Assembly (NCBI GenBank): GCA_015222255.1
Contig: JADFUX010000097.1
Location: 1 to 13,498, forward strand
Direction of reading: 5' to 3'
DNA: 13,498 bases
Origin: Chloroflexota bacterium
GTDB lineage: Bacteria > Chloroflexota > Dehalococcoidia > GIF9 > AB-539-J10
The notes beneath the pieces are model-generated. The model saw nothing but the letters and a program-made list of their open reading frames with translations. It did no database searches and had not been told where the DNA came from. The translations under genes and the position numbers were made by a program. This document shows, piece after piece, positions 5,480-13,319 of the stretch (the first letter of the stretch is position 1; each line of letters begins with the position of its first letter).

Positions 5480-7954
5480 ATGCCTACCGGATTTGAGAGG
5501 TTTTCGGACAGAGCCCGCAAAGTACTGACCATAGCCCAGGGAGAAGCGCAGCGGTTAGGGCACAGTTATATTGACACTGAGCATATACTACTGGGATTGG
5601 TCGGGGTAGACTCGGGCGTCGCGGCTAAAGTATTGACCAACTTGGGTGTCCCGCTGACTAAGGTGCGATCCTCGGTAGAGTTTCTAGTTGGCAAGGGGGA
5701 GAAACAGACTACTACTGGTGAGGTGGGACTTGCTCCTCGGGCCAAGAAAGTAATCGAGCTTGCCGTTGATGAAGCACGCCATCTTAATTCCAGCTATATA
5801 GGCACGGAGCATCTTTTGCTCGGCCTACTTCGTGAGGGAGAAGGAGTAGCATGTGGGGTTTTGGACAGTTTTGGTATCACGTCAGAGCGTGTGCGCAACG
5901 AGGCTAGTCGAGTTGTTAAGCAAGATACCTCCCGCTCTCGTGCTCTTAGCCACAGTACTTCCCGTACGCCAACCCTAGATCAAGTGGGGACGGATTTGAC
6001 TGCTCTAGCCCGGTCGGACAAACTCGACCCTATTATCGGGCGTAAGAAGGAAATTGAACGAGTAACTCAGATACTCAGTCGTCGCACAAAGAACAATCCC
6101 GCGCTGATAGGGGAACCAGGAATTGGCAAAACGGCTATCGTGGAAGGACTAGCGCAACATATTGTGGCTGAAGCGGTTCCCGAAGTACTACAGGGCAAAC
6201 GGATAATCGCCCTAGATATCGGAGCTCTGGTGGCTGGAACAAAGTATCGCGGTGAATTTGAGGAGAGGCTGAAGAGAGTAATCGAGGAGCATAAGGCTGC
6301 CGGGAATATTATCCTCTTTATTGATGAAATGCAGACCATTGTAGGTGCAGGAGCAGCCGAAGGTGCTGTCGACGCTGCCAACATCCTGAAGCCTTCGCTG
6401 TCGCGTGGTGAAATACAATGTATCGGTGCTACTACGCTAGATGACTACCGCAAACACATAGAAAAAGACCCAGCTTTGGAAAGACGTTTTCAGCCAGTTT
6501 TGGTGACTGAGCCTACTATGGAACAGACTCTAGAAATCCTGCGAGGTATTAGACACAGATATGAAGAATTCCATCGCCTGACCATAAGTGATGAAGCTTT
6601 GCAAGTGGCTGCTTCTCTAGCTGCCAGGTACATAGCGGATCGTTTTCTTCCCGACAAAGCTATTGATGTAGTGGATGAAGCTAGTTCCCGTGTGCGCATC
6701 AGGCACAGCAGCACGTCTATGGGCTTAGCTGAGGCAAGGCGAGCTTTGGAAAGCTTGCGCAAGGAGAAGGAAGCGGCTATCGCCTCTCAACAATATGAAT
6801 TTGCCAGCGAGTTACGCGACCGCGAACTTCAGTTGATGGATAAGGTTACTGAACTGGAACAGCAACGAGCAGTAGAGCAAGAACAACAAAAGCCAATAGT
6901 CACAGAAGAGGACATTGCTGAGGTAGTTGCTATGTGGACGGGGGTTCCAGTGGTGCAACTCACGACTGATGAGACCAGTCGCCTTCTTCACATGGAGGAG
7001 GCTTTGCATCGTCGAATAATTGGGCAAGACGAGGCCGTAGATACTGTGGCTAAAGCGGTGAGAAGGGCTCGAGCTGGCCTGAAAGACCCTGGTCGCCCCA
7101 TCGGTAATTTCGTATTCTTGGGCCCTACCGGGGTGGGTAAGACGGAGGTGGTGAAAGCTCTGGCAGAATTCATGTTTGGTAGTGAAGATGCTTTGGTCAG
7201 GCTCGACATGTCGGAGTTCATGGAGCGGCACACCGTATCTCGCCTGGTTGGAGCACCGCCAGGCTACATTGGCTATGAGGAAGGTGGGCAGCTGACAGAG
7301 GCAGTGAGGCGGAAACCCTATTCTTGCATTCTCCTCGATGAAATCGAAAAGGCGCATTACGATGTATTCAATATCTTGCTCCAGATATTCGATGATGGTC
7401 ACTTGACCGATGCCAAGGGCCGCCGTGTCGATTTTCGCAATAGCATCATAGTGATGACCAGCAATATTGGCGCTGAGCTTATCAAGCGTGAGACGAGCAT
7501 CGGTTTTGTCAGTCATGCCGATACCAAAGGAAAGCAACAAATGGAGTATGAAAAGATGAAGGAGAAGGTACTTGGGGAAGTGAAGAAAACGTTCCGCCCC
7601 GAATTCCTTAATCGCATTGATGCTACAGTCGTCTTTCATGCCCTAACCAAGGAACATCTCCGTCAGATTGTTGACCTAATGCTTAACCAGGTTTCTACTC
7701 CTCTCAAGGAAAAGAATATCACTCTGGAAGTCACTGATTCAGCTAAGGATTTGTTGGTCAGCAAAGGTTATGACCCTGTCTTCGGAGCTCGTCCGCTACG
7801 CCGTGTGATCCAAAACATGGTTGAGGATCAGCTTTCTGATGCTTTGCTCCGAGGTGAGTTCTCACCCGGAGATGTTGTAGTAGTGGACTGTGATGAGGAA
7901 AAGATTGTGATCCGTTGCGCGGCCCTGGGGGTGGCAGCAAGAGGAGATTTATAA
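5480..7954 (+). CDS. clpC: ClpC-type AAA+ protein unfoldase
   Basis: The 824-residue HSP100 ATPase unfolds proteins and feeds them to ClpP. Residues 1-145 hold two Clp N-terminal repeats ([10 protein letters not shown]... and [10 protein letters not shown]...). The first AAA+ module has Walker A GEPGIGKT (211-218), Walker B ILFIDE (278-283) and an arginine-finger segment PALERRF (331-337). A UVR/coiled-coil middle region (about 424-470) marks ClpC rather than ClpA or ClpB. The second module has Walker A GPTGVGKT (548-555), Walker B CILLDE (616-621) and the ClpP-docking loop with IGF at 674-676. The small D2 domain ends the protein. Length and order match the family. Position 285 after the first Walker B is Gln ([10 protein letters not shown]), where His is usual. 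The gene has its own promoter, and clpP, ctsR and mcsAB are not in the window. It may read through into the biotin carrier gene 109 bases later. Confidence 0.98.
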   Translation: MPTGFERFSDRARKVLTIAQGEAQRLGHSYIDTEHILLGLVGVDSGVAAKVLTNLGVPLTKVRSSVEFLVGKGEKQTTTGEVGLAPRAKKVIELAVDEARHLNSSYIGTEHLLLGLLREGEGVACGVLDSFGITSERVRNEASRVVKQDTSRSRALSHSTSRTPTLDQVGTDLTALARSDKLDPIIGRKKEIERVTQILSRRTKNNPALIGEPGIGKTAIVEGLAQHIVAEAVPEVLQGKRIIALDIGALVAGTKYRGEFEERLKRVIEEHKAAGNIILFIDEMQTIVGAGAAEGAVDAANILKPSLSRGEIQCIGATTLDDYRKHIEKDPALERRFQPVLVTEPTMEQTLEILRGIRHRYEEFHRLTISDEALQVAASLAARYIADRFLPDKAIDVVDEASSRVRIRHSSTSMGLAEARRALESLRKEKEAAIASQQYEFASELRDRELQLMDKVTELEQQRAVEQEQQKPIVTEEDIAEVVAMWTGVPVVQLTTDETSRLLHMEEALHRRIIGQDEAVDTVAKAVRRARAGLKDPGRPIGNFVFLGPTGVGKTEVVKALAEFMFGSEDALVRLDMSEFMERHTVSRLVGAPPGYIGYEEGGQLTEAVRRKPYSCILLDEIEKAHYDVFNILLQIFDDGHLTDAKGRRVDFRNSIIVMTSNIGAELIKRETSIGFVSHADTKGKQQMEYEKMKEKVLGEVKKTFRPEFLNRIDATVVFHALTKEHLRQIVDLMLNQVSTPLKEKNITLEVTDSAKDLLVSKGYDPVFGARPLRRVIQNMVEDQLSDALLRGEFSPGDVVVVDCDEEKIVIRCAALGVAARGDL

Positions 7955-7981
7955 AACTCGTTAAGAGCTGACAATTTGTTG

Positions 7982-8052
7982 ACTAGATTCTGGTGTCAAG
8001 AAGCCGAGACTTAGCAACGCAAGCGTTGGTTTTCCAGCTAATAAAATCTAGT
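7982..8052 (+). repeat. nested inverted repeat in the leader of the biotin carrier gene
   Basis: Three pairs of arms nest inside one another. ACTAGATT (7982-7989) pairs with AATCTAGT (8045-8052). TTAGC (8011-8015) pairs with GCTAA (8037-8041). AACG (8016-8019) pairs with CGTT (8024-8027). The outer arm ends just before the ribosome binding site of the next gene (GAGG, 8053-8056). Such an RNA could form a long interrupted hairpin between clpC and the carrier gene. It might act as an attenuator, a processing site or a translation control element. I recognise no riboswitch class. Confidence 0.45.
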
Positions 8053-8063
8053 GAGGTTCAAGA

Positions 8064-8285
8064 ATGGCGCAAGAGTTAATGGAAGCACCGATGCCTGGTA
8101 AGATACTAAGCATAGAGGTGAGTGTGGGTAACCACGTGGAAGAGGGCGCAATAGTCTGTATGTTAGAGGCCATGAAAATGGAGAATCCCATAGTGGCCCC
8201 GGTGACAGGCTCGGTGGTAGAAGTAGCAGTTTCGCCGGGCCAATTAGTCAAAACCGGCGAAAAGATAGTTGTCATTGAGTACTAG
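8064..8285 (+). CDS. stand-alone biotin carrier (biotinyl-lipoyl domain) protein
   Basis: The 73-residue protein is a single biotinyl domain. ATG 8064 follows GAGG by 7 bases. The biotin site EAMKMEN (35-41) has the lysine at K38, and the N-terminal APMPGKI and C-terminal GEKIVVIE strands are typical of the flattened beta barrel. Carriers of this size serve as separate subunits of biotin-dependent carboxylases or decarboxylases, such as acetyl-CoA or propionyl-CoA carboxylase, pyruvate carboxylase or oxaloacetate decarboxylase. It lacks the long proline/alanine-rich linker and N-terminal domain of classical AccB. No carboxylase or carboxyltransferase subunit is nearby, so its enzyme must be encoded elsewhere. 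A lipoyl domain is less likely, because EAMKM is the biotin form of the motif. The radA gene starts 26 bases after its stop. Confidence 0.93.
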   Translation: MAQELMEAPMPGKILSIEVSVGNHVEEGAIVCMLEAMKMENPIVAPVTGSVVEVAVSPGQLVKTGEKIVVIEY

Positions 8286-8311
8286 TCCACTCAAACTATC
8301 CTATTAGATAC

Positions 8312-9709
8312 TTGAAATCCAATAGTCGGGACAAACCCAAGTTCGTCTTCATTTGTCAACAATGCGGTAAGGAGAGTCCCAAGTGGTTAGGGCATTGCCC
8401 CAATTGTGGAGCGTGGAACAGCTTTGTGGAGACCACAAGCGCTTTGTCTCCTCGCTTTCCTAGCCTCCTTTACTCTACTGGAAATAAACCCCGAGAGCTT
8501 TCCCACGTAGAGAAGATTGCTTTGCCGCGCCTCCACTCAGGTTTCAATGAAGTGAACCGAGTTCTTGGAGGCGGGTTAGTGCGTGGTTCGTTAGTACTTA
8601 TCGCCGGAGAGCCAGGGATAGGTAAGTCTACTCTTTTGCTTCAAATCTCAGATGTGATGACCGAGACTACTAGACGCGTTGCTTATGTTTCGGGGGAGGA
8701 ATCCATTGATCAAGTCAAACTCAGGGCTGAGCGCTTGAACTTGGAGGGCAAAGGGCTATACTTTGTTTCCGAAATCAACCTGTCCGCGGTCTTAGAGCAT
8801 CTAGAGGGGCTCTCACCCAGCTTGGCAGTAGTTGATTCCATTCAGACCATGTACCTGGAAGAGGTATCCGGAGCGCCAGGCAGCATTACTCAGGTGAGAG
8901 AATGTACGTTAAGGCTAGGGCATTGGGCGAAACGAAACAACGTCCCTATATTGATAACTGGGCATGTGACCAAAGAGGGAGCTATCGCAGGACCTGGAAC
9001 CTTGGAGCACATCGTTGATGTGGTGCTTTACTTCGAGGGCGAACCATTTAGCAGCTACCGAGTGTTGCGAGGCGTCAAGAATCGCTTTGGCTCTACTAAT
9101 GAGCTAGGCATATTCGAGATGGGCAATAGCGGGCTAACAGAAGTAGAGAACCCATCTCAATACTTCTTATCCCAGTACAGGGATGGAGCTATTGGCTCAG
9201 TGGTGGTAGCAACCCTTGAAGGAAGTCGTCCCTTGTTGGTGGAGATTCAAGCACTGACCACCCTCAACAGTTTTGGTCCGCCGAGGCGCATCGCTAATGG
9301 AGTCGATTTCAACCGGCTCCTCTTAATAACTGCTGTGCTCACCAAGCGTACCGGATTGAAGCTTTTCAACCAAGATATTATAGTCAACGTGACCGGTGGC
9401 TTGAGGATCAGTGAGCCAGCGGCCGATTTAGGAATTGCCACAGCTATTGCCTCTAGCTTCCATAGTAGTAAGCCGATTTCTGGTCTGGTTGTGCTGGGGG
9501 AAATAGGCCTCAATGGGGAGCTGAGGCGGGTATCACAGATAGAGAGGCGAGTTACGGAAGCAATCAGATTGGGGTTCAAATCCTGTATCCTGCCCAAGCT
9601 CGAAACCGGACTCTCACTTGACCATACAGATATCCAGATAATTAAGGCGGGCTCTGTAGTTGAGGCGCTAAAGCTAGGCCTTACGAAGAAGGTTGGGGGT
9701 GACGAGTGA
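8312..9709 (+). CDS. radA: DNA repair protein RadA (Sms)
   Basis: The 465-residue protein processes recombination intermediates and drives branch migration alongside RecA. An N-terminal zinc finger has C15-x2-C18 and C29-x2-C32. The RecA-like ATPase core follows, with Walker A GEPGIGKST (99-107), a strand LAVVDSIQTM (171-180) as Walker B, and the RadA-specific KNRFG motif at 256-260. Residues from about 285 form the inactive Lon-protease-like domain, ending with GEIGLNGELR (396-405). The start is taken as TTG 8312, which gives MKSNSRDKPKFVFICQQC. There is no other usable start before the zinc finger, but no convincing Shine-Dalgarno precedes it, so translation may be coupled to the carrier gene 26 bases upstream. 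Its stop overlaps the ispDF start by 4 bases (GTGA). Confidence 0.97.
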   Translation: MKSNSRDKPKFVFICQQCGKESPKWLGHCPNCGAWNSFVETTSALSPRFPSLLYSTGNKPRELSHVEKIALPRLHSGFNEVNRVLGGGLVRGSLVLIAGEPGIGKSTLLLQISDVMTETTRRVAYVSGEESIDQVKLRAERLNLEGKGLYFVSEINLSAVLEHLEGLSPSLAVVDSIQTMYLEEVSGAPGSITQVRECTLRLGHWAKRNNVPILITGHVTKEGAIAGPGTLEHIVDVVLYFEGEPFSSYRVLRGVKNRFGSTNELGIFEMGNSGLTEVENPSQYFLSQYRDGAIGSVVVATLEGSRPLLVEIQALTTLNSFGPPRRIANGVDFNRLLLITAVLTKRTGLKLFNQDIIVNVTGGLRISEPAADLGIATAIASSFHSSKPISGLVVLGEIGLNGELRRVSQIERRVTEAIRLGFKSCILPKLETGLSLDHTDIQIIKAGSVVEALKLGLTKKVGGDE

Positions 9710-10872
9710 ACAAAGTAGGAGCTATCATACTTGCTGCTGGTAGCAGTCAGCGGATGGGTAATATAGACAAGCTATTTGCTCCTCTTGGGGGCAAACCTCT
9801 GCTGGCTTGGTCAGTGGATACCTGCCAGAAATGTGACCTGGTTCAGCAAACAGTGGTTGTATTGAATGATGAACGTTTAGAGCTAGGGAAGAAACTGAAG
9901 GAGGCACGAGGCTGGTCCAAAGCCACCATATGCCTGGGCGGTGCACGGCGGCAAGATTCCGTGGCCGAAGGATTACGCCAGCTAGAGGATTGCGACTGGG
10001 TTGTGATTCATGATGGTGCTCGCCCCTTCCTGACTTTGGATTCCATCGAGAATGGCTTGAAAACTGCTGCGCAAACCGGTGCTGCTATAGCCGCGGTACC
10101 AGTAAAGGATACTGTGAAGCTCACTAATGGTGAAAGGCTAATTACGGAAACGCTCCCGCGGGACAGGTTATGGGCAGCCCAAACTCCGCAGATTTTCAGA
10201 TTTGGTATAATCACTGAAGCATATAGCGGGCTTACGGCGGAGCTGACTGATGATGCTGCTGCAGCGGAGCGCCTGGGGTACAGAGTAAAGATTTACAGGG
10301 GTTCCTATGATAATATAAAAGTGACTACTCTAGAGGATCTGAAGGTAGCCGAGGTGATTGCTCAGGAGAAGAAGGAAATGCGTGTTGGCATTGGTTATGA
10401 CGCTCACCCTCTGGCCCCAGGGCGTAAGTTGATCTTGGGGGGAGTGGAGCTGCCCTTTGATAAAGGGCTGCTGGGGCATAGCGACGCGGATGTAGCAAGT
10501 CACGCCATAATAGACGCTTTGCTTGGTGCCGCTTGTCTTGGCAATATTGGCACCTTGTTTCCCCCTGAAGAGCCAAGGTATGAGAACATTTCCAGCCTGG
10601 TTCTGTTGTCGGAAGTTGGGAACTTGCTCAGAAGGGAAGGCTTCAGGATTGCCAATATCGACGTTACTATTATGGCGGGGCATCCTAGGCTTTCCCCTTT
10701 CATCGAGGAGATGCGTTGCAGAGTTGCCCAAGCTTTAGGTATTGATTCAGCACAGGTAGCAATCAAGGCCAGCAGCAATAACGGCCTAGGCTTTGTTGGC
10801 AGGGAGGAGGGGATAGCTGCTCACTCTGTGGCTTTAGTCCAGGAAGGGCGAAGTTTGAAGTGGGACTTCTGA
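9706..10872 (+). CDS. ispDF: bifunctional IspD-IspF enzyme of the MEP isoprenoid pathway
   Basis: This 388-residue fusion joins two non-consecutive MEP pathway enzymes. Residues 1-224 are IspD (MEP cytidylyltransferase): the nucleotide-binding loop LAAGSSQRMG (9-18), DKL (21-23), HDGARPF (102-108), VPVKDTVKL (131-139) and YDNIKVTT (201-208). From M225 the sequence is IspF (2-C-methyl-D-erythritol 2,4-cyclodiphosphate synthase): GIGYDAHPL with metal ligands D232 and H234, GHSDADV with H258, then NIDVTI and KASSNNGLGFVGREEG, where family members often have KATTTEKLGF. The start is GTG 9706, which overlaps the radA stop by 4 bases and follows GGGGGTG. The IspF start Met still has AGGAG 9 bases before it, so free IspF might also be made. 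Fusions of this pair are known in alpha- and epsilonproteobacteria. In Dehalococcoides I remember two separate genes. Its end overlaps cysE by 13 bases. Confidence 0.96.
   Translation: MNKVGAIILAAGSSQRMGNIDKLFAPLGGKPLLAWSVDTCQKCDLVQQTVVVLNDERLELGKKLKEARGWSKATICLGGARRQDSVAEGLRQLEDCDWVVIHDGARPFLTLDSIENGLKTAAQTGAAIAAVPVKDTVKLTNGERLITETLPRDRLWAAQTPQIFRFGIITEAYSGLTAELTDDAAAAERLGYRVKIYRGSYDNIKVTTLEDLKVAEVIAQEKKEMRVGIGYDAHPLAPGRKLILGGVELPFDKGLLGHSDADVASHAIIDALLGAACLGNIGTLFPPEEPRYENISSLVLLSEVGNLLRREGFRIANIDVTIMAGHPRLSPFIEEMRCRVAQALGIDSAQVAIKASSNNGLGFVGREEGIAAHSVALVQEGRSLKWDF
10364..10380 (+). promoter_or_regulatory. internal ribosome binding site and ATG at the IspD/IspF junction
   Basis: AGGAG at 10364-10368 and a second purine run AAGGA at 10372-10376 precede the in-frame ATG 10378, which is the natural first residue of IspF. 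This looks like a retained start from when the two genes were separate, with no stop codon in between. Confidence 0.5.
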
Positions 10873-11561
10873 AGAGTATTAGAAGGGACATACGGGCTGC
10901 TCTTGAGCATGACCCGGCAGCCAGAAATGCCTGGCAGGTTGTTTTTGTCTATCCCGGTTTCTATGCTCGCCAGTTCCATCGCATGGAGCATACCCTATGG
11001 AATTGGCATATTCCCGTCTTGCCTCGATTGATGGCCCATATCACCCGCTTCCTCACTGGAATTGAGATCCACCCTGGAGCAAGAATCGGAGAGGGGTTTT
11101 TTATCGACCATGGCATGGGAGTGGTCATTGGTGAGACGGCCGAAATTGGAGACGGTGTTTCTCTGTATCAAGGAGTCACTTTAGGTGGCACCAGCATGCA
11201 AAAGACAAAGCGTCACCCCACTCTAGGGAATAACGTGGTCATTGGAGCTGGTGCAAAAATCATCGGCGCTATTACCATTGGTGACAACAGCAAAATTGGA
11301 GCCGGCTCTGTGGTTACCAATACAGTACCACCCCACGCCACTGTAGTTGGCGTCCCGGGACGGGTAGTCGAGATTCGCTACCCTGATACTGACACGGTGG
11401 AGAAGTTGCCCGACCCGGTTTGGGAGAAGCTTCAATACCTGGAAGGGGAGATTGCGGAGTTGGAAAAACAGTTAGCCGACTTAGAGAGTGCTAAATTTGC
11501 TGAAGAAGCCAGGGCAGTTGTTAACCCCCCGGCCAAGGAGGCACAGGATGAAGGTATTTAA
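10860..11561 (+). CDS. cysE: serine O-acetyltransferase
   Basis: The 233-residue enzyme makes O-acetylserine from serine and acetyl-CoA, the first step of cysteine synthesis. A helical N-terminal part (1-68) leads into a left-handed beta helix built of hexapeptide repeats (about 69-170). The active-site pair D83-H84 lies in FIDHGMGVVIGE, and H119 in KRHP matches the second catalytic-region histidine. GVTLGGT and GAGAKIIG are diagnostic. The C-terminal 55 residues are a charged, Glu-rich, probably coiled helix rather than the short isoleucine-ended tail that binds CysK in E. coli, so the same complex with cysteine synthase is not assured, although the last residue is in fact Ile. The start is GTG 10860, inside the end of ispDF, with AGGAAGGG 11 bases upstream. 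It overlaps cysS by 14 bases. Confidence 0.96.
   Translation: MGLLKSIRRDIRAALEHDPAARNAWQVVFVYPGFYARQFHRMEHTLWNWHIPVLPRLMAHITRFLTGIEIHPGARIGEGFFIDHGMGVVIGETAEIGDGVSLYQGVTLGGTSMQKTKRHPTLGNNVVIGAGAKIIGAITIGDNSKIGAGSVVTNTVPPHATVVGVPGRVVEIRYPDTDTVEKLPDPVWEKLQYLEGEIAELEKQLADLESAKFAEEARAVVNPPAKEAQDEGI
11536..11541 (+). promoter_or_regulatory. ribosome binding site that decides the cysS start
   Basis: AGGAGG lies 6 bases before ATG 11548 and inside the end of cysE. It rules out the in-frame upstream ATG at 11488, whose extra 20 residues (MLNLLKKPGQ...) look unlike any CysRS start. Confidence 0.85.
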
Positions 11562-12909
11562 TACTCTGGCTAGGAAAAAGGAAGATTTCTGCCCCCAGAA
11601 CGACGTGGTGACCATGTACGTTTGCGGGATTACTGCTTATGATGAATGCCATATCGGGCACGCTATGAGTTACATAGTCTTTGATGTCATCAGGCGGTAT
11701 CTGGAATTCAGGGGCTACAAGGTCAAGTATGTGCAAAACTTTACCGATATTGATGACAAGATAATAAATCGTGCCACACAGGTAGGAACGACAGCATCAG
11801 AGCTGGCTAACAAATACATTGCCCAGTACTTCTACGATATGGATGGCTTGAATGTAAAGCGCGCCGATATCTACCCCAAGGCAACTGAAGAAATACCGAA
11901 GATTATCGAGATTATAGAAAGCCTTATTGACAAAGGCTACGCCTATGAGTCTGAGGAGAGCGTCTATTTTCGCGTCAGGAATTTTCCCGGCTACGGCAAG
12001 CTGAGTCATCAGAATCTGGCGGAAATCGTCTCGAGCCTCGGCACCTGCGAAGTGGGGAAAGAATATCCCTTGGATTTTGCCCTATGGAAAGGAGCCAAGC
12101 CTGGCGAGCCTTTTTGGGATAGCCCTTGGGGTAGGGGCAGGCCTGGGTGGCATATAGAGTGTACTGCTATGGCACTAAAGTACCTCAGGGATAGCATTGA
12201 TATTCATGGTGGTGGACAAGATCTTATTTTCCCACACCATGAGAATGAGATAGCCCAATCGGAAAGCTTCACCGGGGTTGCCCCCTTTGTTCGATACTGG
12301 CTACATAATGGGCTGATGCAATTGGGCGAGCAGAAAGTGAGCAAGTCCACCGGTAATCTGGTGACGGTAAAGGAGATGCTGAGCCGCTTCAGTCCTGATG
12401 CTATCCGTCTTTTTGTCCTGAGCTCACACTATAGGAATCCACTCACCTATAGCGAGGAGGCTTTGGAGGCAAGTGAGCAGGGTGCAGCAAGATTGCGCCA
12501 GGCAGTCAGCCAGAGCAATGATAACGGAGGAGCCGCTATTCTCGACAGCGAGCCCTCCAAGCAGAGGTTTATTGAAGCTATGGATGACGATTTCAGTACT
12601 GCTCAGGCAGTAGCTGCGCTATTCGAACTAGCAAGGGAGATCAATCGAGCTCGTGAACAAGGTATGAATGTAACAGAAGCGCAGCGTACTTTGACGGAAC
12701 TCGCTGCCATCTTGGGTCTTACTTTGAAGGAAAGGCCCAAACCCTCGCTTGATGCTGAAGCGTTCATTCAGGTCCTAGTATCTGTCAGAGATGACTTACG
12801 TCAAGCCTATCAGTGGCAGCTTGCCGATAGAATCAGAGCACACTTGCTTGATTTGGGCATAGCCCTGGAGGACACCCCTCGAGGGACCATATGGAAACAT
12901 AAGATATAG
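11548..12909 (+). CDS. cysS: cysteinyl-tRNA synthetase
   Basis: The 453-residue class I synthetase charges tRNA-Cys with cysteine. The HIGH motif is at 35-38 (DECHIGHAMSY), and KVSKS at 263-267 is a mild variant of KMSKS. The catalytic zinc ligands that select cysteine are all present: C26 (YVCGITAY), C205 (WHIECTA), H230 and E234 (FPHHENE). ATP-site and DALR-type anticodon-side helices follow, and the length fits the family. Transcription with cysE directly upstream links cysteine supply to its use. A similar cysE-cysS pair is common in Firmicutes under a T-box, but I see no T-box leader here. It ends 3 bases from the stop of a convergent small gene, with no hairpin terminator between them. 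Confidence 0.98.
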   Translation: MKVFNTLARKKEDFCPQNDVVTMYVCGITAYDECHIGHAMSYIVFDVIRRYLEFRGYKVKYVQNFTDIDDKIINRATQVGTTASELANKYIAQYFYDMDGLNVKRADIYPKATEEIPKIIEIIESLIDKGYAYESEESVYFRVRNFPGYGKLSHQNLAEIVSSLGTCEVGKEYPLDFALWKGAKPGEPFWDSPWGRGRPGWHIECTAMALKYLRDSIDIHGGGQDLIFPHHENEIAQSESFTGVAPFVRYWLHNGLMQLGEQKVSKSTGNLVTVKEMLSRFSPDAIRLFVLSSHYRNPLTYSEEALEASEQGAARLRQAVSQSNDNGGAAILDSEPSKQRFIEAMDDDFSTAQAVAALFELAREINRAREQGMNVTEAQRTLTELAAILGLTLKERPKPSLDAEAFIQVLVSVRDDLRQAYQWQLADRIRAHLLDLGIALEDTPRGTIWKHKI

Positions 12910-12912
12910 CTA

Positions 12913-13179
12913 TCAATCCACAATCATCTCATACTGTGGCCTGTTTCCCTTCCAGCGGATTATGAATCTAACTTCCTTCCCTTCTATCAGGTACTTCTCG
13001 CTTTCACGGCGCAATTTTCTGAAATCCATCGATTCCACGAAGGCTTTAAGGAGCTCAATCTTCCCTTCTAGCTCTTTATCCCCTTGCTTTTCCATATACT
13101 CGTCTACTGATTTCCAAAACTCCTGATTGGCTGTAGTTTCTATGCAATGGGAAAGACTGGGGAAAAGCTCTATCTCCAT
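12913..13179 (-). CDS. small hypothetical protein, 88 residues
   Basis: The gene starts at ATG 13179 with AAGGA 6 bases upstream and ends at 12913, tail to tail with cysS. The product is charged and mainly helical: FPSLSHCIETTANQEFWKS, then a Lys/Glu-rich helix (about 27-65) and an end with EVRFIIRWKGNRPQYEMIV (69-87) that looks like two beta strands. It has no cysteine pairs, signal peptide or membrane segment. I recognise no family. The good RBS, the compact position and the protein-like composition support it as real. The layout, with a helical body and a beta-strand end, could suit a small regulator or an antitoxin-like protein, but that is a guess and no partner gene adjoins it. Confidence 0.7.
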   Translation of the reverse strand: MEIELFPSLSHCIETTANQEFWKSVDEYMEKQGDKELEGKIELLKAFVESMDFRKLRRESEKYLIEGKEVRFIIRWKGNRPQYEMIVD

Positions 13180-13194
13180 CGAAAATCCTTCAAA

Positions 13195-13223
13195 TTTATA
13201 CCCCTAATCTGTTATTTTTTCAA
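13195..13223 (-). promoter_or_regulatory. possible promoter of the small hypothetical gene
   Basis: On the minus strand TTGAAA (13223-13218) and TATAAA (13200-13195) are 17 bases apart. The predicted start near 13188 would fall within the Shine-Dalgarno of the 13179 gene, leaving an unusually short leader. The real start may differ, or the message may be nearly leaderless. Confidence 0.4.
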
Positions 13224-13242
13224 GTTCAGATAGGGACAGGAT

Positions 13243-13271
13243 TTGACAAGAATAGTGGTGTGTTTTAGAAT
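13243..13271 (+). promoter_or_regulatory. housekeeping promoter of the DUF134-type gene
   Basis: A consensus TTGACA (13243-13248) and TAGAAT (13266-13271) are exactly 17 bases apart. Transcription would start near 13278, giving a leader of about 42 bases. It lies back to back with the possible minus-strand promoter at 13195-13223. Confidence 0.75.
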
Positions 13272-13319
13272 AGTTATTGACATATGTTCATAATTCATAG
13301 CAGTGAGAGGTGATTTTCC

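Noticed and set aside
6812-7639. A 275-codon open frame on the minus strand within clpC.
   Set aside because: It is a mirror frame of a highly conserved gene. It has no start signal and its translation resembles no protein.
8286-8311. A cysteine T-box or other riboswitch in front of the radA-cysS block.
   Set aside because: The gap before radA is only 26 bases and the later genes overlap, so no room exists for a leader RNA there.
10330-10731. Several minus- and plus-strand frames inside the IspF part.
   Set aside because: They are shadows of the conserved ispDF reading frame.
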